Source: CADEED01 sp963711635
GTDB taxonomy: Bacteria > Pseudomonadota > Gammaproteobacteria > Steroidobacterales > Steroidobacteraceae
Length of the DNA stretch: 64,000 nucleotides
Assembly: GCA_963711635.1 (NCBI GenBank)
Contig: CAVQEZ010000031.1
Span: 1 to 64,000, forward strand
Reading direction: 5' to 3'
A program made the translations under genes and the position numbers. Shown here piece after piece: positions 19,095 through 27,800 of this stretch; positions within the stretch are counted from its first letter, which is position 1; every line of letters starts with the position of its first letter. The notes under the pieces were generated by a model. It searched no databases, was not told the DNA's origin, and saw nothing but the letters and a program-made list of their open reading frames with translations.

Positions 19095-20046
19095 ATGAAT
19101 GCAGTCATGCCACGCCTGACGACATTCGCCGACGGCATCACCGCCGTCGACACCGAATATGTCCGGCCGCAGATGGATGCCTCGCACATCGTGGTCGCGT
19201 GCGGTTCCCGGGCCGCCATCGTCGACACCGGCCCGAACACGGCCGTTCCGCTGATACTGGCGGCGCTTGACGCAGCTCGGTGTCGAACGCGATGCGGTCG
19301 ACTATCTGTTCCTCACCCACGTGCATCTCGATCACGCCGGCGGCGCGGGCGCACTCATGCGCGCGCTGCCGAGCGCCACCGCGTGGTGCACCCGCGCGGC
19401 GCGCCGCACATGATCGATCCATCGAAGTTGATCGCCGGCACGCGCGCGGTTTACGGCGACGAACTGTATGCGCGCCTGTACGGCGAAATCCTGCCGATTG
19501 CGCGCGAGCGCATCGCCATCGCGCAGGACGGCCAGCGGTTCGAGCTCGCCGGGCGCACGTTCGAGTGCGTGCACACGCCCGGGCATGCCCTGCATCACCA
19601 GGCCATCGTCGATCACGGCGCGGCCAGCATCTTCACCGGCGATACCTTCGGACTGTCCTATCGCGAATTCGACACGGCGAAAGGACCCTGGATCATGCCC
19701 ACCACCACGCCCACGCAGTTCGATCCCGGTCAGCTCAAGGCCTCCATCGTGCGGCTCATGCAGTTCCGCCCGCGTCGGATATATCTCACGCACTACAGCG
19801 AAGTCGAACAGTGCGCGCGGCTGGCCAACGACATGTATGAAGCCATCGACGACTACGTGCGCATCGCGCGCAGCTCGCGGGCTGGACCAGGCCCGCATGC
19901 GCTTCGAGCTGCGCGACTGGGCGCACTCCAGCCTGCGCGATCACGGCTGCAAGCTGGACATCGACGCCATCGATTCGATCCTGGGCAAGGACTTCGAGCT
20001 CAACGCCGCGGGCCTGGCGGCGTGGCTCAAGCGCGAGGCCAATTGA
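19095..20046 (+). CDS. Metallo-beta-lactamase fold hydrolase, frameshifted
   Basis: About 316 residues with a glyoxalase-II-like metal site: LFLTHVHLDHAGGAGALMRA carries the HxHxDH motif, and HTPGHALHHQAI, FTGDTFGLSYREF and IYLTHYSEVE supply the remaining ligands (His, Asp, His). The order matches the YtnP/MBLAC or glyoxalase-like group; the substrate is unknown. Shifts near 19268, 19395 and 19885. A strong GGGGAAAGG Shine-Dalgarno precedes the ATG at 19095. It lies divergent to the S9 peptidase with a 26-nt gap and 1 nt before the DUF2269 gene. Confidence 0.88.
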
Positions 20047-20047
20047 C

Positions 20048-20517
20048 ATGCTCTACCTGATTCTCAAGTCCCTGCACGTGATCAGCGTCGTGCTGTTTCT
20101 CGGCAACATCATCACCGGCGTGTTCTGGAAGGTGCATGCCGACATCACGGGCGACCTGCGCGCCAGGGCGCAGGCACTCGACGGCATCGTCAAGAGCGAC
20201 CGCGTGTTCACCGTGCCCGGCGTGTTCGCCATCATCATCACCGGCGTGTGGATGGCCATGCACGCGCACCTGCCGCTGCTCGGAACCAGATGGATTCTCT
20301 GGTCGCTGATCCTGTTCGGCATCTCCGGCATCTGCTTCGGCGCGTTCGTCGCGCCGCTGCAGAAGAAGCTGCTGGCGAACGCGCGTGCCGGGCATGGCGG
20401 GCACCTGGAACGAGGCCGAATACAAAAAGCTGTCGCGGCGCCTGGACGATCTGGGGGACCATCGCGACTCTCACGCCTCTGATCGCCGTGTTCTTGATGG
20501 TGATGAAGCCGGAATGA
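20048..20517 (+). CDS. DUF2269 family membrane protein, frameshifted
   Basis: About 156 residues with four hydrophobic segments: MLYLILKSLHVISVVLFLGN, VFTVPGVFAIIITGVWMAMH, WILWSLILFGISGICFGAF, and a last segment LTPLIAVFLMVMKPE in a shifted frame. Conserved His and Trp residues near the first helix (LHVISVVLFLGN) are typical for DUF2269 or the related CopD-like membrane proteins. Function unknown. Shifts near 20390 and 20455. Element B follows 12 nt after the stop. Confidence 0.82.
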
Positions 20518-20529
20518 AGAGGGGTAGGT

Positions 20530-20782
20530 GGTCGCGCGCGGCCGCGGGATCGCGCGCGATGCACATCCGGTTCCTCGCTTCAGCCTCGAGAGTTGTCTGG
20601 AAGAGTGCTGGCCGCCGCGCGTAGAGCCACATTCGGCAATGTGTAGTTAGAGCGGAATTTGTTCGGTGAGGGGGCAACCACGGCGCGGCTGCGTGCCTTT
20701 GTTGTTTGACCGGTGCCACTGCGTGGCGTCGAGCTCGGCGTGCCGATGTGCATCGCGCACGCTCCCGCGGCCGCGCGCGACC
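20530..20782 (+). ncRNA. Module B1: candidate structured RNA or DNA hairpin
   Basis: Closed by a long stem of about 40 pairs with few mismatches (20530-20570 with 20743-20782; GGTCGCGCGCGGCCGCGGGA and complement, then GATGCACATC). The inner 172 nt contain GGTTCCTC, GGAAGAG, GGCCGCCGCGCGTAGAGC, a small hairpin ACATT-CGGC-AATGT and GCGCGGCTGCGTGCC, all recurring in B2. Confidence 0.5.
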
Positions 20783-20895
20783 GCCGTCACTCTTCAATCC
20801 GGCCTCGTCGCCACGCCGAGCTTGGCTAAGACCGACTCCAAATCTCCGCGCCTACAGCGTGTGAGGAATGGGGCTGGAGGGCGCGCGGAGGGCAT

Positions 20896-21098
20896 GCGAT
20901 GCCATGCTGCGTCTCCGACCACAACGCGGCGGCTGTACCACCGGTCAAACCTCGAAGGCACGAAGCCGCGCCATGGTTGTCTTTCCACTTTCCAAATTCC
21001 GCTCCAAGTTACCGCTACCGAATGTTGCTCTACGCGCGGCGGCCAGCTCTCTTCCAAACAAGCTCCAAGACTCAAGGGAGGAACCAGCATGGCGTCGC
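20896..21098 (-). ncRNA. Module B2: inverted copy of B1 with a different but paired outer stem
   Basis: Read on the minus strand, the outer stem is GCGACGCCATGCTG (21098-21085) pairing with CAGCATGGCATCGC (20909-20896), 13 of 14 pairs. It has no sequence in common with the B1 stem although the inner region (GGTTCCTC, GGAAGAG, GGCCGCCGCGCGTAGAGC, GTTTGACCGGTG) is conserved. It ends 59 nt before bkdA1. Confidence 0.5.
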
Positions 21099-21142
21099 GT
21101 GACCTCCGCGCGCCTGCCTACAACCCCCATTCCCTCCCCCTG

Positions 21143-21148
21143 TATCAT
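21143..21148 (+). promoter_or_regulatory. -10-like TATCAT before bkdA1
   Basis: TATCAT ends 8 nt before the bkdA1 ATG, with CCCGCCCC between and no Shine-Dalgarno. Suggests a leaderless bkd transcript starting just downstream of element B. Confidence 0.45.
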
Positions 21149-21156
21149 CCCGCCCC

Positions 21157-22445
21157 ATGCCAAGACTTCACGTTCCCCAACCTCCCACCCGGCCCGGAGA
21201 CAAGCCGGATTTCAGCTACGTCGACCAGTCGCCGGCCGGTGCCATCGCCAAGCCCGACGTCAACGCGCGCGCCCGCGACATGGAAGAGTGCTCGCGTCGG
21301 CCTGGTGCGCGTGCTGGACGACAAACACGAGGCCGTGGGCCCGTGGAATCCGCGCCTGGAAGACGAAGACCTGCAGGTGGGCCTGCGCCACATGCTGCTG
21401 ACGCGCATCTTCGACGACCGCATGCAGCGCACGCAGCGCCAGGGAAAGATCTCCTTCTATATGCGCTGCTTCGGCGAGGAGGCCGTGGCCGTCGCGTCCG
21501 CCATGGCGCTGCAGCCCGGCGACATGCTGTTCCCGTCGTACCGGCAGCAGGGCATCTACATGGTGCGCGGCAAGCCCATGGTCGACCTCATGTGCCAGCT
21601 GCTGTCCAACACGCGCGACATGTGCAAGGGCCGGCAGTTGCCGGTGATGTACCACTGGAAGGCCGGCAGCATCTTCTCGATCTCCGGCAATCTAACTACC
21701 CAGTTCCCGCAGGCGGTGGGCTGGGCCATGGCCGCCGCGATCCGCAACGAGGATCACATCGCCTGCACCTGGATCGGCGAAGGCGCCAGCGCCGAGGCGG
21801 ATTTCCATCACGGCCTGCTGTTCGCCGCCGTCTACCAGGCGCCGGTGATCATGAACATCGTCAACAACCAGTGGGCCATTTCGACGTTCCAGGGCACCGC
21901 CGGCGGCGAGCAGCGCTCGTTCGCGGCGCGCGGTCCGGGTTACGGCGTGGCGGGCATTCGCGTCGACGGCAACGATTTCCTGGCGGTACACGCGGTCACG
22001 CAATGGGCCGCGCAGCGTGCGCGTACCGGCGGCGGGCCGACGCTGATCGAGCTCGTGACCTACCGTGCCGCGGCGCATTCCACCAGCGACGATCCTTCGC
22101 GTTACCGTCCCAAGGAGGACTACGCGCATTGGCCGCTGGGTGATCCGGTAGACAGGCTCAAGAACCACCTCATCGCGCGCGGCGAGTGGAGCGAGAAGCA
22201 GCACAAGGACCTGCATGCCGAGCTCGACGCGCAGGTGGCCGCCGCGTGGAAGGAAGCCGTGAGCTTCGGCGCGCTTGAACGAAGGACCGCGCCTCGACCG
22301 GCTGCTCATGTTCGAGGACGTCTACAAGGAATTTCCGGAAAACCTCAGACGGCAGCGCGAGCAGCTCGACGAGGAGATCAAGCTCAACGCCGAGCTGGGC
22401 TTTACCGCCAAGACCGAAGAGCGCGACGAAGGGAAGGTGGGTTAG
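21157..22445 (+). CDS. bkdA1: Branched-chain 2-oxoacid dehydrogenase E1 alpha, frameshifted
   Basis: Thiamine-diphosphate E1 alpha subunit decarboxylating the 2-oxoacids of Val, Leu and Ile. The N-terminal arm PRLHVPQPPTRPGDKPDFSY is characteristic of the bacterial BCKDH alpha chain. Then come FYMRCFGEEAVAVASAMAL, the ThDP-binding GEGASAEADFHHGLLFAAV ending in NNQWAIS, and the phosphorylation-loop-like YRAAAHSTSDDPSRYRP. About 429 residues. Shifts near 21290 and 22270. The stop TAG (22443-22445) abuts the ATG of bkdA2, so translational coupling is likely. No Shine-Dalgarno is visible upstream. Confidence 0.94.
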
Positions 22446-23465
22446 ATGGCCCAGATGAACATGATCCAGGCCCTGAACTCCGCCATGGACGTCATGATGG
22501 CGCGCGATCCCGCCGTGGTCGTCATGGGCGAAGACGTTGGCTATTTTGGCGGGGTGTTCCGCGTCACCGACGGACTGCAGCGCAAGTACGGCGAGCACCG
22601 GGTGCTCGACTCGCCCATCGCCGAGGGCGGCATCGTCGCCACGGCCATCGGTATGGCCGTGAACGGGCTGAAGCCCGTCGCGGAAATCCAGTTCGCGGAC
22701 TACATCTACCCGGCGGTGGACCAGATCGCGAGCGAGCTGGCGCGCATCCGCTACCGCACGGCCGGCGATTTCACCGCGGGCGTCGTGGTGCGCGCGCCGA
22801 GCGGCGGCGGCATCCGCGGCGGCCAGACGCACTCGCAGAGTCCCGAGGCCATCTTCGCGCACATCTGCGGTGTGAAGACCGTGATCCCCAGCAATCCTTA
22901 CGACGCGAAGGGTCTGCTGATCGCGGCGATCGAAGACGACGACCCGATCATCTTTTTCGAGCCCAAGCGCATCTACAACGGTCCCTTCGACGGCGACCCG
23001 AACAAACCTGCCGTGCCCTGGAGCACGCATCCGAAGGGAAACGTGCCCGAGGGCCACTACACGGTGCCCATCGGCAAGTGCGACATCGTGCGCGAAGGCT
23101 CGCAGGTCACCATCGTCACCTACGGCACCATGGTGCACGTGTGCGAGGCCGCGGCGAAGAAACTTGACATCGATGCGGAGATCATCGACGTGCGCACCAT
23201 GTCGCCGCTCGACATCGACCCGATCTGCTCTTCCGTCAAGAAGACCGGGCGCTGCGTGGTGGCGCACGAGGCCACGCGCTTCTGCGGATTTGGCGCGGAG
23301 CTCTCCGCCAGCATCCAGGAAGAATGCTTCTGGTACCTCGAGTCGCCCATCCAGCGCGTGGCCGGGTGGGATACCCCGTATCCGCATGCCTTCGAATGGG
23401 AGTATTTTCCCGGCCAGGCACGCGTGGCGCTCGCACTGCGAGCGGCCATGGGCGAGGGGAAATAG
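22446..23465 (+). CDS. bkdA2: Branched-chain 2-oxoacid dehydrogenase E1 beta
   Basis: E1 beta subunit of 339 residues pairing with bkdA1. Intact frame with MNMIQALNSAMDVMM, GEDVGYFGGVFRVTDGLQRK, IQFADYIYPAVDQIASE, RAPSGGGIRGGQTHSQSPEA and the C-terminal transketolase domain VTIVTYGTMVHVCEAAAKK and EIIDVRTMSPLD. GQTHSQSPE is the usual substrate-side motif of BCKDH/PDH beta chains. No gap to bkdA1 and 2 nt to bkdB. Confidence 0.96.
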   Translation: MAQMNMIQALNSAMDVMMARDPAVVVMGEDVGYFGGVFRVTDGLQRKYGEHRVLDSPIAEGGIVATAIGMAVNGLKPVAEIQFADYIYPAVDQIASELARIRYRTAGDFTAGVVVRAPSGGGIRGGQTHSQSPEAIFAHICGVKTVIPSNPYDAKGLLIAAIEDDDPIIFFEPKRIYNGPFDGDPNKPAVPWSTHPKGNVPEGHYTVPIGKCDIVREGSQVTIVTYGTMVHVCEAAAKKLDIDAEIIDVRTMSPLDIDPICSSVKKTGRCVVAHEATRFCGFGAELSASIQEECFWYLESPIQRVAGWDTPYPHAFEWEYFPGQARVALALRAAMGEGK

Positions 23466-23467
23466 AC

Positions 23468-24772
23468 ATGAGCCGCTACGTATTCAAGATGCCGGACCTG
23501 GGTGAAGGCACGGTATCCGCCGAAGTGGTCGCCTGGCACGTCAAGCCCGGTGACCTGGTGCACGAAGACCAGGTGATGTGCGAGGTCATGACGGAGAAGG
23601 CGGCGGTGGAAATGCCCGCGCCGGTGACCGGCCGCATTCTCTCGATCACCGGCCAGCCCGGCGACATGGTGGCCGTGGGTGCCGAGCTCGTGGTGTTCGA
23701 CACGGACGCGACGTCGGCGGCCTCGGGCGACGCGCCCGTTGCCAAGGCGCCCGCACCCACACCGCCGGAACCGCTGACGCCGCAACCGCACCGCCGCGCG
23801 TCGGACCAGTCCACTACACCCAGCGAGAAGCAGCAGGTCGCTGCTGCCGCGAATGGGAATGGCACCGGCACGCACAAGGCCAGTCGCGTCATGGCGTCGC
23901 CGGCTTCGCGCCGCCGCGCCGCCGAGGCCGGACTCGACCTGGCCACAGTCACGGGCACGGGTGTCGCGGGCCGCATCGAGCCGGGCGATATCGATTCGGC
24001 GCTGGCCGCCGGCGCGGCTCGCGGCGCGCCGCCGTCGATGAACGCGCGCGCCAACGCCACGCGCGATGCGCGCGCCGGCACCGAGGAAGTGAAGATCATC
24101 GGCCTGCGGCGCGTGATCGCCGAACGTCTCACCGAATCGGCGAAGAGCATCCCGCAGTACTCCTACGTCGAGGAGCTCGACCTCACGCGCCTCGAGGCGC
24201 TGCGCAAGCATCTCAACGACCGGCGCCCACCGGCGGCACCGCCGCTGACTTTCCTGCCCTTCATCGTCGCGGCGCTGGCGCGCGTGCTGGAGAAATTCCC
24301 CCAGTGCAATGCGCTGTACGACACGGCGCGCGGCGTGCTGGTCAAACACAAGGGCGTGCACGTGGGCATCGCCACGCAGACGCCGCAGGGCCTCAAGGTG
24401 CCCGTGGTGCGCAACGCAGAATCGCGCGCGCTGCACGATCTCGCCGCGGAGATCCGCCGCGTCTCGGAGGCCGCGCGCGCCAACAAGTCGCCGCGCGAGG
24501 AGCTGACGGGTTCGACCATCACGGTCACCAGCCTCGGGAAGTTAGGCGGCATCGCCTCGACGCCGATGATCAACATGCCCGAGGTGGCCATCATCGGCAT
24601 CAACAAGGCCATCGAGCGCGCGGTGGTCGTCGATGGCCAGATCACCGTGCGGCTGATGATGAATCTGTCCTCGTCGTTCGATCACCGCTTCGTGGACGGT
24701 TACGACGCGGCATCGATGATCCAGGCGCTCAAGGACCTGCTGGAGCAGCCGGCCACGATTTTCATCGGCTGA
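23468..24772 (+). CDS. bkdB: Branched-chain 2-oxoacid dehydrogenase E2 (dihydrolipoyl acyltransferase)
   Basis: E2 core of 434 residues. One lipoyl domain (residues 1-80) with the lipoylated Lys in VMTEKAAVEM, a Pro/Ala linker, a peripheral-subunit binding domain (ASRVMASPASRRRAAEAGLD ending in GTGVAGRI), and the catalytic domain with the active-site His in SSSFDHRFVDGYDAASMIQ. Frame intact. No E3 gene follows, so the complex must use a lipoamide dehydrogenase encoded elsewhere; the pyridine-nucleotide disulfide reductase at 31-32 kb looks like glutathione reductase instead. Confidence 0.96.
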   Translation: MSRYVFKMPDLGEGTVSAEVVAWHVKPGDLVHEDQVMCEVMTEKAAVEMPAPVTGRILSITGQPGDMVAVGAELVVFDTDATSAASGDAPVAKAPAPTPPEPLTPQPHRRASDQSTTPSEKQQVAAAANGNGTGTHKASRVMASPASRRRAAEAGLDLATVTGTGVAGRIEPGDIDSALAAGAARGAPPSMNARANATRDARAGTEEVKIIGLRRVIAERLTESAKSIPQYSYVEELDLTRLEALRKHLNDRRPPAAPPLTFLPFIVAALARVLEKFPQCNALYDTARGVLVKHKGVHVGIATQTPQGLKVPVVRNAESRALHDLAAEIRRVSEAARANKSPREELTGSTITVTSLGKLGGIASTPMINMPEVAIIGINKAIERAVVVDGQITVRLMMNLSSSFDHRFVDGYDAASMIQALKDLLEQPATIFIG

Positions 24773-24807
24773 GGAACCCCGCGGCAATGCCGGCGGTCTG
24801 ACTGGCC

Positions 24808-26215
24808 GTGCTTCGATCCCCACCGCTGACATTCCTGGCGTTCCTGGCATGCGCGCTCGCGCCGGTGGCGGAAGCCGCAACACCCGACGTCCCGCAGGTG
24901 CGCGTCGACGTCACGCGCCGTGGCGATGACTGGCAGGCGGTTTTCGATTTCGATCGCGCGTTCGCCGCCTGGGTGTTCCCGCGCTCGGCACTGACCGCCG
25001 AAGGCGGCGAACCGTGGCGATCCGGCAGCTGGCGCATCGACACGCGCGGCGTGCGCCTGCAGCGCCGCGGCAGTTACGACGTCCTGGTCCCCGAGCGCGG
25101 CAAACTACCGCTGCAGGTGTCGGTGAGCTTCACGCCGGTGCGCGAGCGGCTGCAGGGCGACTACTCGCCCGCGCTGGTGTTCACCGACGGCTCGGTGGCG
25201 CTGTTCGTGGCGCAGTTCGACGGCTTTCCGATGGATTCGGCCGGCGGCGGTGGGCAAGCTACCCAGCGACCTCAACAACCAGTTGGTGCCGGCCGCGGAA
25301 CTGCAATACCGGTTCCGCGACGCCGCCGGGCCGGTGATGCTCGAAGGCCGGCGCACGCCGCTGGCCGAGACCAAGGACTCGAATACCTACGTGCTGTTCG
25401 GCGGCACGCGGCCGATCGAGACGCCGGACATGGTCGGCATCCTCGATCCGCAGCTGCCCGTGTGGATCAAGGACTCGCTGACGCGCGTCGTTCCCGCGCT
25501 GCTCGGACGCTACGCGCAGGAGCTCGGGCGACTGCGCGAGTTCAAACCCACCATCATGGTGAGCTGGGGAGGTCCGACACCGGGCATGGTGTCGCGCGGC
25601 GGCAGCGTGCTGCACGGCCTCATCGTGATGAACTACGAGGGCTCCGGCGTGCTCGAGGAAACCGTGGCGCAACGCCAACAGGGGCTGTGGTTCGTCGCGC
25701 ATGAGGCCGCGCACTTCTGGCTGGGCCAGACCGTCGCCTACGAATACGCACGCGATGCCTGGATCACCGAAGGCGGCGCGGACCTGCTCGCGGTGCGCGC
25801 CGTGGCGGACATCGATCCCGACTACGATCCGCGCATCGAGCTCAATCGCTCCATCGAGGACTGCATCAAGCTCACGCGGCGCCACGGCGTCGCGAGCGCG
25901 CGGGATCGCGATGAACACCGCGCCTACTACGCCTGCGGCGCGGTATTCGGGCTGGTGGCCGAGGCGGGCTCCGGTCGATCGTTCTACAAATTCGCGCGCG
26001 AGCTGATCGAAAACAACCGCGCCGACGGCGTGGTGACCCGTGCCGAATGGCTGGCGGCGCTCGACGTCGCGACGCGCAAGCCGGCGCTGGGCCGCGATAT
26101 CGCCCGGCTCATCGACCGCGGCGTTTCCGACCCCAGGGAATTCATTACGGATTTGCTGCTGCGCGCGGGCGTCAGCGTCGCCGAAGACGCTCAGGGAATG
26201 CCCCGGCTGCGCTGA
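24808..26215 (+). CDS. Exported gluzincin-like metallopeptidase (HEXXH), unassigned family, frameshifted
   Basis: About 468 residues with a signal peptide (LTFLAFLACALAPVAEA). An N-terminal beta-rich domain (residues 25-220) precedes a peptidase-like region: FVAHEAAHFWLGQTVAY gives HEAAH and WITEGGADLLAVRAVADID the third ligand E about 25 residues on, the M1/M61 gluzincin layout. The GAMEN exopeptidase motif of M1 is not visible, so substrate and exact family are open. One shift near 25250. Start GTG 24808, 35 nt after bkdB. A periplasmic peptidase is the best reading. Confidence 0.68.
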
Positions 26216-26307
26216 GAACGCGCCACTCCTACAGAAAACTGTGCGCCCGTTCCGCCTGTGTTCAGGCCGTCGCTGGCAAATTTGCCGTGCACCGGGGGCT
26301 CGACTCA

Positions 26308-26610
26308 ATGCATTCCCATACTCATAAACATGATGCGAAAGGCGGCTGCCTGTACTGCAGGCTGGTCCAGTTCGTCAGCATCGGCGATCCACCGCCGATC
26401 AAGACCTGGAAGCGGCCGCTGTTGCTGGTAGCGGGCACCGCGCTCACCGTCTGCACGGTGCTGGCGCTGCGCTTTGCCTGGGAGCGTGCTGGCGCGACTT
26501 TCTTCGCCGCCGTTTCCTGCCTGCTGATGATCATCGCGCTGCTGGGCGTGGTCATTTCCTTCCGCGGCTGCGATTCCTGCGTGGCGCGCTTCCTGGGGAA
26601 GACGCTGTGA
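26308..26610 (+). CDS. Small Cys-rich two-helix membrane protein
   Basis: A 100-residue unknown. A His-rich N-terminus (MHSHTHKHDAKGGCLYC) with a CxxC pair is followed by two hydrophobic segments (PLLLVAGTALTVCTVLALRF and FFAAVSCLLMIIALLGVVIS) and a second pair in RGCDSCVARFLGK. The paired Cys motifs near the membrane borders and the His cluster suggest metal binding or redox function, but I do not recognise the family. No clear ribosome binding site. Confidence 0.55.
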   Translation: MHSHTHKHDAKGGCLYCRLVQFVSIGDPPPIKTWKRPLLLVAGTALTVCTVLALRFAWERAGATFFAAVSCLLMIIALLGVVISFRGCDSCVARFLGKTL

Positions 26611-26802
26611 ACGCAAAACCGGCCAGGGCACGCCTGCATTCGCTGTGCGGCACGCAGCGGCGCATGCAGAAGGAAGAAGAGTTGACGGCACCCAGGCAGA
26701 ACCGTCCCTGCCGGCATCACGCCATCTGGGCCTGCCAGGGTAACGGCGACCGCAGCCGAAGGTTGCTGGCATTGCGGGCCTGACCGGGCGCGCCCGTCGC
26801 GG

Positions 26803-27693
26803 TTACCCCCGTTCGAGCTCGTCCACGGTCTTCGGCCAGTCGCTCTTGAGCAGCCGCGACAACGCGCGATCAGCGAGCAGCTTTCCGCCGGTCTGGCAGC
26901 GGGCGCAATAGTTGGTTTCATTTTCGGCGTAGCGGATGCGTTGCACCTTCGTGCCGCACACCGGGCATGGTTTGCCGAAGCGGCCGTGCACGGCCATTCC
27001 CGCACGAAAGGCCGTGACCTTTTCCGGAAAATCTCCGCGCGCCTCGTCGCGCAGCCGCCGCGTCCACTCGGGCAGCACGGTACGAATCGCATCGTAGAGC
27101 CTGCGTATCGAGGGCTGGTCGAGACGCTGGGTCAGGGCCACCGGTGAGAGCCCGGCATGGTGAAGAATCTCGTCGGAGTAGGCGTTGCCGATGCCGCTGA
27201 AGGCACGCGGATCGGTCAGCGCGCGCTTCAACGTGTGATTCTCGGCCGTGAGGCGCGCGAGAAATTCCTCGTACGATGCCTCGAGCACCTCGAGCCCCTG
27301 CGGATCCTGCGTATGGAGACCGGCGCTGCTGCCGAAGACGTGAAGCGACGCCCGTCGCCTGGTGCCTGCCTCGGTGACCGTGAGCGTACCGGACTCGAAA
27401 CCGAAGGCCGCGAGCATGCCGCTCCTTTTCGGCTTCGTGCCGGCTGGAAACCAGTGCAGCCGTCCCGCGATCATCAGATGCAGCACCAGCCAATGATCGC
27501 CTTCGAATCCGATTGCGATACGTTTGCCGATGCGCCGGATGGACTCAACTTTCCGTCCATTCAATGCGCTCAGCGCGGGATCGAAGGTCCGCAACAGGAA
27601 AGGGTGCGCAATCTGTGTGCCCTGCAGGCGGGTACCGCGTATCCGCATCTCGAGCGCCTCGACATATATGGAAATGTCGGGTAACTCGGGCAT
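26803..27693 (-). CDS. Fpg/Nei family DNA glycosylase, variant N-terminus
   Basis: Base-excision repair glycosylase/AP lyase of 296 residues. The N-terminus MPELPDISIYVEALEMRI has the catalytic Pro and Glu (MPEL) but then departs from the MutM MPELPEVE form. The helix-two-turn-helix region is TLKRALTDPRAFSGIGNAYSDEI, and a zinc finger closes the protein (CPVCG, then CARC). The start at 27693 is chosen because Pro2 must become N-terminal; an upstream in-frame ATG at 27711 would destroy it. GGAGGG 8 nt before the start supports this. Likely oxidised-base repair; the preferred lesion is unknown. Confidence 0.9.
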   Translation of the reverse strand: MPELPDISIYVEALEMRIRGTRLQGTQIAHPFLLRTFDPALSALNGRKVESIRRIGKRIAIGFEGDHWLVLHLMIAGRLHWFPAGTKPKRSGMLAAFGFESGTLTVTEAGTRRRASLHVFGSSAGLHTQDPQGLEVLEASYEEFLARLTAENHTLKRALTDPRAFSGIGNAYSDEILHHAGLSPVALTQRLDQPSIRRLYDAIRTVLPEWTRRLRDEARGDFPEKVTAFRAGMAVHGRFGKPCPVCGTKVQRIRYAENETNYCARCQTGGKLLADRALSRLLKSDWPKTVDELERG

Positions 27694-27800
27694 CGATTCC
27701 CTCCGTGGCAAATTGGGTTAGGGTGCCAGAATAACCGCTGGCGAATTCAAACGAATCTTCGTGCCCGGCGGTCTATTGAAGACGCGGGAGTACAGAAGCA

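Larger units (their letters stand above)
20530..21098. mobile_element. Element B: gene-free repeat element with two inverted structured modules
   Basis: A 569-nt stretch with no believable gene, between the DUF2269 gene and bkdA1. It consists of module B1 (20530-20782), a 113-nt spacer and module B2 (20896-21098), the inverted, partly diverged copy of B1. The outer ends (GTAGG followed by GC-rich sequence on the left; GTAGGCAGGCGCG read inward from 21121 on the right) may be weak terminal repeats. Open frames here arise from the palindromes. Same architecture as element A, but only short words are shared (TTCCTC, GCCGCGC, ATTCGGT in the same order), so homology to A is uncertain. Confidence 0.68.

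Noticed and set aside
20521..21160. A long plus-strand frame entering bkdA1 from upstream, suggesting an N-terminal extension
   Set aside because: The extension is translated element B sequence; the conserved BCKDH alpha N-terminus starts at 21157 in another frame.
26606..26785. A possible 58-codon GTG gene overlapping the end of the Cys-rich membrane protein gene
   Set aside because: No ribosome binding site, no family resemblance, composition like random GC-rich sequence. The 26611-26802 gap otherwise shows nothing clear.
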